A stretch of 64,000 nucleotides of DNA, taken from assembly GCA_021286765.1 (NCBI GenBank), contig JAJTBS010000001.1:310001-374000 (forward strand). Direction: 5' to 3'. Below the pieces are notes generated by a model that saw only the letters and a program-made list of their open reading frames with translations, did no database searches and was not told where the DNA came from. This document shows positions 50,349 to 58,172 of this stretch, one piece after another; position 1 is the stretch's first letter; each line of letters starts with the position of its first letter. Source of the DNA: Holophagaceae bacterium (GTDB lineage Bacteria; Acidobacteriota; Holophagae; Holophagales; Holophagaceae). Both the position numbers and the translations under genes were made by a program.

Positions 50349-51088
50349 TGGAAGCCCGCGTCCTGCGCTGTTCGGGTTGCGGTGCCTCGGTGCCGCCGGA
50401 CGCGACCCAGTGTCACTATTGCAAGGCGCAACTGGCGACGGTGGCCTGCTCCGCGTGCTTCGCCCTGGTCCCCCTTTCCGCGAGCCACTGCCCCGGCTGC
50501 GGCGCAGCCATGGCGCCCCGGGCTGCCTCACCGGCCACGGGCGCGCCCTGTCCGGCCTGCGCGAAACCCCTGGCTTCCGCCCAGGTGGGTGACCTGGCGG
50601 TGGGCGAGTGCCTCGCCTGCGGTGGACTCTGGCTGGACCGCGCGGTGTTCGAGCAGCTGGGGGCCAGCCGCGAGCGCCAGGGGGCGGTGCTCGGTGCCCT
50701 GCCTGCGCCGGATGGGACGGCGGTGATCAAGCTGGAGCCAGTCCAGTACCGGCCCTGTCCAGCCTGCAGCCAGCGCATGAACCGGGTGAATTATGCCAAG
50801 CGCTCCGGCGTGGTCCTGGACGTGTGCAAGGCCCATGGCCTCTGGTTCGACAAGGATGAGCTGCGCCGCGTCCTGGCCTTCATCGCCGGCGGCGGGCTGG
50901 ACCGGGCCCGCGAGCTGGAGATCGAGGCCCTCAGGGACGCCCGGCGAGCGGCGGTGCCAACACCGCCGCATCCAGCCTCCTCCTATGAATTCACGCAGCA
51001 GATGAACGCCTCGGGCCACTGGCTGACCGCCGCCGGCCTGGTGGGGCTGGCCATCGATGTGGCCGAGCTGTTCCTGGACGGGAACTGA
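50348..51088 (+). CDS. Multi-zinc-ribbon protein (zf-TFIIB type)
   Basis: 246 aa. It contains five or six CxxC knuckles: CSGCG/CHYC, CSAC/CPGCG, CPAC/CLACGGLWLD and CPAC/CKAHGLWFD. The last two pairs match the zf-TFIIB pattern C-x2-C...C-x2-(C/H)-G-x-W-(L/F)-D. A weakly hydrophobic C-terminal helix (WLTAAGLVGLAIDVAELFL) may touch the membrane. It is coupled to the lipoprotein gene and abuts tpiA with no intergenic base. Function unknown; the fold suggests metal or protein binding. Confidence 0.82.
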   Translation: MEARVLRCSGCGASVPPDATQCHYCKAQLATVACSACFALVPLSASHCPGCGAAMAPRAASPATGAPCPACAKPLASAQVGDLAVGECLACGGLWLDRAVFEQLGASRERQGAVLGALPAPDGTAVIKLEPVQYRPCPACSQRMNRVNYAKRSGVVLDVCKAHGLWFDKDELRRVLAFIAGGGLDRARELEIEALRDARRAAVPTPPHPASSYEFTQQMNASGHWLTAAGLVGLAIDVAELFLDGN

Positions 51089-51823
51089 TCAACCCGCCTG
51101 CTTCACCAATTCAGCGAACTTGCGGGGATCCAGGCTGGCGCCGCCCACCAGGCCTCCGGCCACTTCGGGAATGCCCAGCAGCTCGGGGAAGCTCTCGGGT
51201 GTGACGCTGCCGCCGTAGAGGATGGGCACCCGGTACTCCGTGCCGGCAAGGTGGCGGTTCAGCTCGGTCCGGATGAAGGCGTGGGCCTCGCGCACCTGGG
51301 CGGCCTCGGCGCGGCGGCCGGTGCCGATGGCCCAGACCGGCTCGTAGGCCACCCAGAGAGGGCCGGGCCCGGTCTCGGCCAGGATGGCCAGTTGCTGGGC
51401 GAGCACGTCCAGGGTCTGGCCGGCGTCGCGCTGTTCCAGCGTCTCGCCGATGCAGAGCAGGGGCAGCAGGTCCCACTGCCAGGCGGCCTTGACCTTCTTC
51501 GCCAGGGCCACATCGGTCTCGCCGAAGAACTGACGGCGCTCGCTGTGCCCAAGCAGCACGCCGGAGCAGCCCGCATCGCGCAGCTGGGGCATGGAGATCT
51601 CGCCTGTGAAGGCGCCCTTGGCCTCGGCATGGCCGTTCTGCCCGAAGACCTGGAGGCCCCGGGGCCGGACCAGGTCGCTCACCTGGTGCAGGAGGGTGAA
51701 GGGCGGGGCAATGCCCACCTCCGCCTCGGACTCCGGTGCCATGCGTCCGAGCAGGTCTTCACAAAAGGCCTGGGCCTCATCCTTGGTCAGGTTCATCTTC
51801 CAGTTGGCGACAACGCAGCGCAT
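51089..51823 (-). CDS. tpiA: Triosephosphate isomerase
   Basis: 244 aa. It interconverts dihydroxyacetone phosphate and glyceraldehyde 3-phosphate. Catalytic Lys in VVANWKMN, His in GVLLGHSERRQ and Glu in VAYEPVWAIGTG, with the phosphate loop YGGSVTPES and VGGASLD. GGAG precedes the ATG. An 18-bp element shared with the divergent gene ends 30 nt before its start. pgk, the usual operon partner, lies nearby on the same strand but is separated by the plus-strand DUF3224-like gene. Confidence 0.97.
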   Translation of the reverse strand: MRCVVANWKMNLTKDEAQAFCEDLLGRMAPESEAEVGIAPPFTLLHQVSDLVRPRGLQVFGQNGHAEAKGAFTGEISMPQLRDAGCSGVLLGHSERRQFFGETDVALAKKVKAAWQWDLLPLLCIGETLEQRDAGQTLDVLAQQLAILAETGPGPLWVAYEPVWAIGTGRRAEAAQVREAHAFIRTELNRHLAGTEYRVPILYGGSVTPESFPELLGIPEVAGGLVGGASLDPRKFAELVKQAG

Positions 51824-51853
51824 GGGCTCTCCTCGATGACATCCATATCCTGA

Positions 51854-51925
51854 TTGAGGCTATCAGCCTTCCCGGGGACGCACATACCCGGTCGGTGTCC
51901 CGCCGGCGAAGGCTGATAGCCTCAA
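51854..51925. repeat. 18-bp perfect inverted repeat in the tpiA divergent promoter region
   Basis: Arms 51854-51871 and 51908-51925 are perfect inverted copies separated by 36 nt. Each arm, read toward its gene, has the same 18-nt sequence and lies 30 nt (tpiA) or 32 nt (DUF3224-like gene) before the start codon. This symmetry suggests a shared promoter or operator element used in both directions rather than a terminator. Confidence 0.75.
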
Positions 51926-51957
51926 CGTCAGATGACCTCGATCCCCCAGGAGGCTCC

Positions 51958-52485
51958 ATGCCCGGTTTCCGATCCCGACCGCTGTTCCTTTGGGCTTGGG
52001 CTCTCGGCCTGGCCTGGTCCCTGGGTGCTCAGAGCGCCGCTCCGGTTCCCCCCACCCCACCGAAGAAGGAGGCCCGCATGACAGCCCGCGCAGAAGGATC
52101 ATTCGAGGTGAAGCTGGCGCCTCTCACCGAGGGAACCCGGAAGGAGGCCTGGGCGCCGGGCCGTATGTCCATCGACAAGCAGTTCACGGGCGGTCTTGAG
52201 GGAACCAGCCAGGGCGAGATGGCGATGGCGGGCACGGAGGTGCAGGGCTCGGCCGGCTACACGGCCATCGAAAAGGTCACGGGGAAGCTCCATGGCCGCA
52301 CCGGCACCTTCCTCCTGCAGCATTTCGCCGTGATGGCCCGTGGGGTTCCAGGTGAGTGGATCATCCTGGTGATTCCCGACTCGGGCACCGGCGAGCTGAA
52401 AGGGCTCACCGGCCGGTTGACCATCACGATCACCGGCAAGGAGCACGCCTACGCCCTGGACTACAGCCTTCCGGAGAAACCCTGA
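51958..52485 (+). CDS. Secreted DUF3224-like protein
   Basis: 175 aa with a signal (LFLWAWALGLAWSLGAQS) and AGGAGG before the ATG. The mature part is a beta-rich domain of DUF3224 type (RAEGSFEVKLAPL, IDKQFTGGLEGTSQGEM, GYTAIEKVTGKLHGRTGTF, DSGTGELKGLTGRLTI), possibly a lipocalin or allene-oxide-cyclase-like barrel. Function unknown. It is divergent from tpiA and ends 3 nt from the pgk stop. Confidence 0.8.
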   Translation: MPGFRSRPLFLWAWALGLAWSLGAQSAAPVPPTPPKKEARMTARAEGSFEVKLAPLTEGTRKEAWAPGRMSIDKQFTGGLEGTSQGEMAMAGTEVQGSAGYTAIEKVTGKLHGRTGTFLLQHFAVMARGVPGEWIILVIPDSGTGELKGLTGRLTITITGKEHAYALDYSLPEKP

Positions 52486-52488
52486 AGC

Positions 52489-53685
52489 TCAGCGCTGCAG
52501 GGCGGCGACGCCGGGCAGATCCAGGCCGCTGAGGAACTCCAGGCTGGCGCCGCCGCCGGTGGAGACATGGCTCATGCGGGGCCCCACGCCGGCCTTGTTC
52601 ACGGCGGCCACGCTGTCACCGCCACCCACCAGCACGAAGGCGCCCTGGTCGGCCGCATCCGCCAGCTCCTCGGCCATGGTCAGGGTGCCGCTGGCGTAGG
52701 GGGCCATTTCAAAGACGCCCATGGGGCCGTTCCAGAGGAGGGTCTTCGCGGCGCGGATCTCAGCCGCGTAGGCGGCCACGGTTTCGGGCCCGATGTCCAG
52801 GGCCATGCGGTCCGCCGGGATGTTCTGGTCCAGGGTGATGGCGCAGTCGGCATCTTCTTTGAACTCGGCCGCCGCCACATGATCGAGGGGCAGGAGCAGG
52901 CGCGTTCCCTTGGCTTTGGCCTGTTTCAGCAGGTCCAGGGACAGCTCCAGCTTGTCTTCCTCGCAGAGGCTCTTGCCGATCCCGTAGCCTTGGGCCTTGA
53001 GGAAGGTGTAGCTCATGGCGCCGCCGATGAGGATGGCGTCGGCCTTCCCCAGGAAGTTCTGGATGAGTTCGATCTTGTCGCTCACCTTGGCGCCGCCGAA
53101 GATCACCACCAGGGGCTTGTCGGGGTTGTGGACGACCTTGCCGAGGGCCTTCAGTTCCTTCTCCATGAGGAAGCCCGCGGCCACTCGATCCTTCGGGAAG
53201 TGGGCCACCATGCCGCTGACCGAAGCGTGGGCCCGGTGGGCCGAGCCGAAAGCATCGTTCACGTAGGTGTCCGCCAGCTTCGCCAGGTCCGCGGCGAAGT
53301 CCTCCTTGTTCTTCGTCTCGCCCTTCTCGAAGCGCAGGTTTTCCAGCAGCAGGATCTGGCCGGGTTCCAGGGCTGCCGCCTCCGCTTCCACCGCGGCGCC
53401 GTTCACGTAGGAGGCAAGTCGGCAGTCGAAACCCTGCTCCTTCAGCCAGGCCGCCACGGGCGCGGCGCTGTAGGCGGCCTCGAAACCCTTGCCTTCGGGC
53501 CTTCCCAGGTGGGAGGCCATCACCACGGAGGCGCCCCCATCCAGCAGGCACTTCAGCGTAGGCAGCGTCTCCTTGATGCGGGTGGCATCCGTGATGCGCC
53601 CCTCCTTGAGGGGCACGTTCAGGTCCGCCCGGAGGAAGACCCGGTGGCCCTTCACCGCGAGATCGCGCACCGATAGGAAACCCAT
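52489..53685 (-). CDS. pgk: Phosphoglycerate kinase
   Basis: 398 aa, full length. It transfers phosphate between 1,3-bisphosphoglycerate and ADP. Substrate loops RADLNVPLKEGRITDATRI and ASHLGRPEG, the hinge, FGGAKVSDKI and the nucleotide motif LVGGGDSVAAV are present, with the C-terminal FVSTGGGASLEFLSG-type helix (here HVSTGGGASLEFLSG). GGAGCAGCC precedes the ATG. The gapdh gene often found next to pgk is not in the window. Confidence 0.97.
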   Translation of the reverse strand: MGFLSVRDLAVKGHRVFLRADLNVPLKEGRITDATRIKETLPTLKCLLDGGASVVMASHLGRPEGKGFEAAYSAAPVAAWLKEQGFDCRLASYVNGAAVEAEAAALEPGQILLLENLRFEKGETKNKEDFAADLAKLADTYVNDAFGSAHRAHASVSGMVAHFPKDRVAAGFLMEKELKALGKVVHNPDKPLVVIFGGAKVSDKIELIQNFLGKADAILIGGAMSYTFLKAQGYGIGKSLCEEDKLELSLDLLKQAKAKGTRLLLPLDHVAAAEFKEDADCAITLDQNIPADRMALDIGPETVAAYAAEIRAAKTLLWNGPMGVFEMAPYASGTLTMAEELADAADQGAFVLVGGGDSVAAVNKAGVGPRMSHVSTGGGASLEFLSGLDLPGVAALQR

Positions 53686-53784
53686 GGCTGCTCCTTGTTC
53701 ATGGCAAACATACCATTTTGGCCGAAGACGCGGCGGTAGGGTATGGCTCCGGTGGAGGGTCCTGCCATGCGGGCGATGCCCGCG

Positions 53785-54510
53785 TCACCAGGCCTTCTCG
53801 AAAACCCCGATCCAGCGCGGGCTGTCGTCGGTGAAGGCTTCGCCGGCATAGGTGCCCATGACGCGCCTGAGGCGCAGGCCGGCGCGGACGGCCATCTCCT
53901 GGAGGTCCGTGGGGTGGTAGAGCCGGACGCTCTCCAGCACGTCGCGCACCTCGCCGGTGTCGGTGCGGGTGAGCACCATGCGCTTCACGAGGCGGTCTCC
54001 CTCCAGCGAGCGACGGCTCTGGGCCCGGATGACCCCGCGCTCCACGGTCTCCTCGGGCACCAGGGTGCGGGCCACCAGGTCGGCGTTGAGGTAGTCCATC
54101 ACCAGCACGCCGTTGTTCTCCAGCAGAGCGCCCAGGCGCATCATCAACGCCCGGTTCTCCTCATCCGAGAAATACCCGAAGGGGGTGAACCAGAGGCAGA
54201 TGCCGTGCAAGGTTCCGTCCTTCACCGGGATCTGGCGCATGTCGCCCCGCAGCAGCCAGGGGCGAAGGCCGCCGGGGGCCATCTGCAGCAGGGGGCGGGA
54301 CAGGTCCATGCCGAAGGCGAGCGGGTTCGCCCGGCGCAGGATTTCCAGGTGCCGGCCCGCCCCGCAGGCCAGGTCCAGGACCGGTCCCTGGGTCAGCTCG
54401 GGAGCCACCCGCATGGCCCGGCCCAGGGCCACGCGCGCCTCCTCTGCGTCCCGGTGGGCGTAGAGACGGGCGTAATCCTCGTCAAACCAGGTTTCGAACC
54501 ACTCGGTCAA
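53785..54510 (-). CDS. Class I SAM-dependent methyltransferase
   Basis: 241 aa read from a TTG at 54510 with AAAGG upstream. The AdoMet-binding motif I is PVLDLACGAGRHLEIL, followed by the acidic LAFGMDLSRPLL and post-I segment GDMRQIPVKDGT. The C-terminal beta-strand region (VRLYHPTDLQEMAVRAGL) follows. Small-molecule methyltransferases have this form; the substrate cannot be assigned. It is divergent from rbfA. Confidence 0.88.
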   Translation of the reverse strand: MTEWFETWFDEDYARLYAHRDAEEARVALGRAMRVAPELTQGPVLDLACGAGRHLEILRRANPLAFGMDLSRPLLQMAPGGLRPWLLRGDMRQIPVKDGTLHGICLWFTPFGYFSDEENRALMMRLGALLENNGVLVMDYLNADLVARTLVPEETVERGVIRAQSRRSLEGDRLVKRMVLTRTDTGEVRDVLESVRLYHPTDLQEMAVRAGLRLRRVMGTYAGEAFTDDSPRWIGVFEKAW

Positions 54511-54614
54511 GACCGCTGCCTTTGAAAAACCCAGAGTATCCCGTGACGGGCCCAGTCTGCACGACCAAGGCGAAAAAGCCAGGTCGGGTAGAATGAAGGC
54601 TGCAAAGGATTCCC

Positions 54615-55019
54615 ATGCAACGCCCTGAACGCCTCGAAGACCAGATCCACTTCCTCATCTCCACGCTCGTGCAGCGGGAGCTTCGTGATCCGGAACTCGG
54701 ATTCCTGACCCTCACGGCCGTGCGCCTCTCGCCGGACCGTAGCGTGGCCCGGGTCTACTTCACGGTGCTGCCGGCCAACGGCGGCGACCAGGAGGCGCAG
54801 GACGCCCTCACCCGCACGGCCCTGGGCCGGGCGGCGGGCTTCCTCCGCAGCCAGCTGGCTTCGCGCCTCAAGATGAAGCGGGTGCCCGAACTGCGCTTCT
54901 TCCCGGACGGCACCCTCGAGGAGGGCAACCACCTGGAGTCGCTCCTGTCGGAGATCGAGAAGGAGCGAGCGGCCCGGCCGGCAGAGCCGGAGCCGGCCCC
55001 GGACACCACGGAAGCCTGA
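54615..55019 (+). CDS. rbfA: Ribosome-binding factor A
   Basis: 134 aa, KH-fold factor that helps 16S rRNA maturation in the 30S subunit. Typical parts are RPERLEDQIHFLISTLVQREL, DPELGFLTLTAVRLSPD, ARVYFTVL and RMKRVPELRF-like KMKRVPELRFFPDGT. TAGAAT 20 nt upstream of the ATG may be a -10 box. truB starts immediately after its stop, the classic rbfA-truB pairing. Confidence 0.95.
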   Translation: MQRPERLEDQIHFLISTLVQRELRDPELGFLTLTAVRLSPDRSVARVYFTVLPANGGDQEAQDALTRTALGRAAGFLRSQLASRLKMKRVPELRFFPDGTLEEGNHLESLLSEIEKERAARPAEPEPAPDTTEA

Positions 55020-55916
55020 ATGATCGAAGCGGGCATCCACCTCGTCCACAAGACCGTGGGCCAGAGCAGCTTCGACGTGATCCGCGGCTTCAAGCGCCGG
55101 GCCTTCGAGGCGGGCCAGAAGAAGCTGGCCCTGGGCCACGGCGGCACCCTGGATCCATTCGCCGACGGCCTGCTGCTGGTGCTGGCCGGCCAGGCCACGC
55201 GGCTCATGGAGCTGATGCATCCGCTCCCCAAGACCTACCTCGCGGAGGTGGCCTGGGGGGTGGAGACCGATACCTGCGACCTGCAGGGGCTTCCTCTGTC
55301 CAAGGGGGATGCCTCACCGCTGACCCCGGCCAGCCTGGATGCGGCCCTGGCGCCCTTCCTGGGCTGGACGGAGCAGGTTCCCCCTGCCACCAGCGCCAAG
55401 AAGATCGATGGCGAGGCGGCCTACAAGAAGGCGCACCGGGGTGAGGTGGTGCTGATGAAGCCGAGCCGGGTCTTCCTGCTCTCCGCCCGCTGGATTGGCC
55501 ACGATCTGCCGCGACGCAGCACCCTGGAAATCACCTGCCGGGGCGGCTTCTACGTGCGCAGCCTGGCCCGGGACCTGGGCCGCGCCCTGGGCTGCGGCGC
55601 CCACCTGGCAGCGCTGCGCCGCACCGCCATCGGCCCCTGGGACGACCCCGGCCTGGGTCAGGAGCGCCTGTTGACGGGCGCGGACCTGCTGCCCTGGTGC
55701 CCCTCACGGCTGCTCTCCGAGGAAGAGGCCGACCACCTCAGCCATGGCCGCGCCATCGCGGTGGGTCAGGCCCGCCCTGCCACCTGGGCCCTGCCGCAAG
55801 GTTTTCCGGATCCAGGCGCACCGCTCAGGGCCCTTCATGCAGACCGGCTGGTCGCCCTGCTCAAACCCGCCGAGGATGGGTTGAGAACCTTCGCCAACCT
55901 GCGGGGTGGATTGTAG
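55020..55916 (+). CDS. truB: tRNA pseudouridine(55) synthase TruB
   Basis: 298 aa. It makes pseudouridine at position 55 in the T-loop of tRNAs. Catalytic D45 in GHGGTLDPFADGLLLV, followed by the family Tyr/Lys region PKTYLAEVAWG and the C-terminal CRGGFYVRSLARDLG. Its ATG directly follows the rbfA TGA, so both are cotranslated. No PUA-domain loss is apparent, though the C-terminal part is diverged. Confidence 0.96.
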   Translation: MIEAGIHLVHKTVGQSSFDVIRGFKRRAFEAGQKKLALGHGGTLDPFADGLLLVLAGQATRLMELMHPLPKTYLAEVAWGVETDTCDLQGLPLSKGDASPLTPASLDAALAPFLGWTEQVPPATSAKKIDGEAAYKKAHRGEVVLMKPSRVFLLSARWIGHDLPRRSTLEITCRGGFYVRSLARDLGRALGCGAHLAALRRTAIGPWDDPGLGQERLLTGADLLPWCPSRLLSEEEADHLSHGRAIAVGQARPATWALPQGFPDPGAPLRALHADRLVALLKPAEDGLRTFANLRGGL

Positions 55917-55945
55917 GCATGGCGCCTGGCGGCGGATCCTGGTGG

Positions 55946-55975
55946 TTGAGGATTCCGCCCTCCAGCCGCTAGAAT
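55946..55975 (+). promoter_or_regulatory. Candidate promoter for the small secreted protein
   Basis: TTGAGG (55946-55951, 4/6), an 18-nt spacer and TAGAAT (55970-55975, 5/6) lie 23 nt before the GTG start at 55999. The predicted transcription start is near 55982. Confidence 0.45.
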
Positions 55976-55998
55976 CAACCCCATTCCAGGGAGGGCCC

Positions 55999-56382
55999 GT
56001 GTCAAAAACCTACCAATCGTTCGTTATGATGACCTGTCTCGTAGCCGCCCCCTCCGTCATGGCCGATGATGCGGCCACCGCCGCAGGGCTGGTGGGCACC
56101 TGGGAGGGCAAGTGGGAGTTCGCGGACCTGAGCGGCAAGCTGGTGGTGAAGGTTGCTTCGGCTTCGGGCGACACCCTGAAGGGGGAATCCACCTGGTACG
56201 GGACCGCCGTGGGTGATTTCCAGGACAAGTTCACCAAGGCCAAGGTCAAGGGCCGCGAGGTGAAGTTCCCTGAACCCACCATGGACTTCGAAGCCACGCT
56301 CTCGGAGGACGGCTTGACCCTGACGGGCACCTGGACCTCGCCTGTGGCTTCCGGCAAGGTCACCCTGACCCGGAAGAACTAG
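55999..56382 (+). CDS. Small secreted hypothetical protein
   Basis: 127 aa from a GTG with AGGGAGGG upstream. A signal peptide ends near SVMADDA. The mature protein of about 100 aa is Gly/Lys/Thr-rich and beta-type (VGTWEGKWEF, SGDTLKGESTWYG, VKFPEPTMDFEATLSEDG, LTLTGTWTSP), with a G-T-W repeat at both ends as in small lipocalin-like or DUF-type extracellular proteins. No catalytic motif. Function unknown. Confidence 0.72.
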   Translation: MSKTYQSFVMMTCLVAAPSVMADDAATAAGLVGTWEGKWEFADLSGKLVVKVASASGDTLKGESTWYGTAVGDFQDKFTKAKVKGREVKFPEPTMDFEATLSEDGLTLTGTWTSPVASGKVTLTRKN

Positions 56383-56453
56383 CCCGCCTCGCGGCCGCCA
56401 AGGGCAAGGCCCCCCAGGCGCGAGCGGCTGAGGGGCCCTGGTCGTTCGGCGAT

Positions 56454-56717
56454 TCAGTTCTGGACGGGCACCCGGGCGGCCAGGTCGTCGAGCACCTGCA
56501 GCATGTGCTGGCACTCCTCGCAGCTGGTATGGGGGGTGCCGCAGGGGAAGCCGTCGCTCTGCATGCCCAGGCAGCGGGGCTGCTGGATGAAGCGCACCAG
56601 CTCGGTCAGGAGGCCGGAGACCTTGGTCCTGAGCGGGCTGTCGGGGATGTCCCGGAGGGCCATGACGACCTTCCATTCCTCCGCGGTGAGGGTGGTCTGG
56701 ATGGCGGTTTCCGTCAT
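56454..56717 (-). CDS. Small Cys-containing hypothetical protein
   Basis: 87 aa with GGAGG before the ATG. The N-terminal half is helical and the C-terminal half has four Cys (CLGMQSDGFPC and SCEECQHM), enough for one metal site or two disulfides. It lies 24 nt after the 2-oxoacid oxidoreductase genes on the same strand and may be their last cistron. No family recognised; a metal-binding accessory is only a guess. Confidence 0.65.
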   Translation of the reverse strand: MTETAIQTTLTAEEWKVVMALRDIPDSPLRTKVSGLLTELVRFIQQPRCLGMQSDGFPCGTPHTSCEECQHMLQVLDDLAARVPVQN

Positions 56718-56741
56718 GGCTGCCTCCTGGCGTTCCGGGTC

Positions 56742-58172
56742 CTACTGGTCGAGCGCTTCCACCGACTTGATGCCCCAGGCGAAGGCCTCTTCGTTGAGGG
56801 GGATCAGGGCGCACTTGTCCTTCAGGGCCACGCGGATGGCGCCGAGGAAGGTCTCCTTGGGGAAGATGTTCGTGGCCGCCTGCAGGGCGCCCAGGGCCAC
56901 AATGTTCTTCACCACGGCCTTGCCCAGGTCGGTGGCGATGCCCGTGAAGGGCACGGGGAAGACCTTGATGCTGGGATCCAGGACCGGGGCTTCGGTGACC
57001 ACGGAGCTGTCGTAGATCACGTAGCCGCCCTTGCGCACGGTGGGGCCGAACTTGGCCAGGCTGGGGGCGTTGAAGGCCAGCAGGATCTGGGGGTCGGGCG
57101 AACCGGGGTTCAGCACTTCGGTTTCGGCCACGTGCACGTCGGCGTAGGACGTGCCGCCGCGGCTCTCGGGGCCGTAGCTGGGGATGTGGGTGGCGTCGAA
57201 TCCCTCGCTGATGGCGGCCCGGGCGATGAGCATGGCCGCCGTCTGGGCGCCGTCGCCGCCGGAACCGGCCAGCTTCAGGGAGACGTCACTCGGGTCGAGC
57301 GCCGTCGGGAACCCCTTGCAGAAGCGCTCGGGGTGCTCCGTGGTGGCGCCGGTGAGGGAGAGGATCTTCTCGCCCTTGAAGCAGGGGGCGTTCCGGTGGA
57401 ACCAGGGCTCGACGGTGAGGTCCTTCTTGACGCCGAGGGGGTAGACGGGCTCCATGCACTCCTTGACCCATTTCTCGGTCTCCTCGGGGCTCATCTTCAG
57501 GTGGGTGGGGCACTCGGCCAGCACCTCGATGAAGGAGTAGCCGCGGCCTTCCACCTGGAGCTTGAGGGCCTTCTGGATGGCCTTCTTCGCCTTGATGCGC
57601 TGCTTGGCATCGAAGAGGGCCACGCGCTCGACATACACGGGGCCATCGAGGCCCGCGATCATCTCGGCCATCTTCATGGGCTGGCCGTTGTACTCGTTGC
57701 GGCCCGAGGGGCTGGTGGAGCTGGACTGGCCCATCAGGGTGGTCGGGGCCATCTGGCCGCCGGTCATGCCGTAGATGGCGTTGTTGATGAAGATGACGGT
57801 GATGGGGGCGCCGAGCTGGGCCGTGGCGACGGTTTCCGCGAGGCCGATGGAGGCCAGGTCGCCATCGCCCTGGTAGCTGATGACGACGCTCTCGGGGTTG
57901 GCGAACTTGTGGCCAAGGGCCACCACGGGGGCGCGGCCGTGGGCGGCCTGGCTGTTGCCCACGTCGAAGTAGTAGTAGAGGAACACGGAGCAGCCCACGG
58001 GGCTGATGGCCACCGTGCGGTCCTGGATGCCCAGGGCGTCGATGGCTTCGGCCAGGAACTTGTGGGCGAGGCCGTGGCCGCAGCCGGGGCAGTAGTGGGT
58101 GGCGTGGCCCTTGAGGCCCTGGCCGTGGGAGTGGCGCTCGAACTTGTCATAGATGACGCTGGTCTTGCTCAT
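56742..58172 (-). CDS. 2-oxoacid:ferredoxin oxidoreductase, fused beta and gamma subunits
   Basis: 476 aa. Residues 1-290 are the TPP-binding beta subunit with CPGCGHG (28-34), GDGDLASIGLAETV and FINNAIYGMTGGQ (Mg-TPP). Residues about 290-470 are a gamma domain with GSGGDGAQTAAMLIARAA and PSYGPESRGGTSYADV. In many archaea and bacteria these are separate genes. GGAGG stands 7 nt before the ATG, which overlaps the alpha gene by 4 nt. It should decarboxylate a 2-oxoacid (2-oxoglutarate or branched-chain type) with ferredoxin as acceptor. Confidence 0.92.
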   Translation of the reverse strand: MSKTSVIYDKFERHSHGQGLKGHATHYCPGCGHGLAHKFLAEAIDALGIQDRTVAISPVGCSVFLYYYFDVGNSQAAHGRAPVVALGHKFANPESVVISYQGDGDLASIGLAETVATAQLGAPITVIFINNAIYGMTGGQMAPTTLMGQSSSTSPSGRNEYNGQPMKMAEMIAGLDGPVYVERVALFDAKQRIKAKKAIQKALKLQVEGRGYSFIEVLAECPTHLKMSPEETEKWVKECMEPVYPLGVKKDLTVEPWFHRNAPCFKGEKILSLTGATTEHPERFCKGFPTALDPSDVSLKLAGSGGDGAQTAAMLIARAAISEGFDATHIPSYGPESRGGTSYADVHVAETEVLNPGSPDPQILLAFNAPSLAKFGPTVRKGGYVIYDSSVVTEAPVLDPSIKVFPVPFTGIATDLGKAVVKNIVALGALQAATNIFPKETFLGAIRVALKDKCALIPLNEEAFAWGIKSVEALDQ

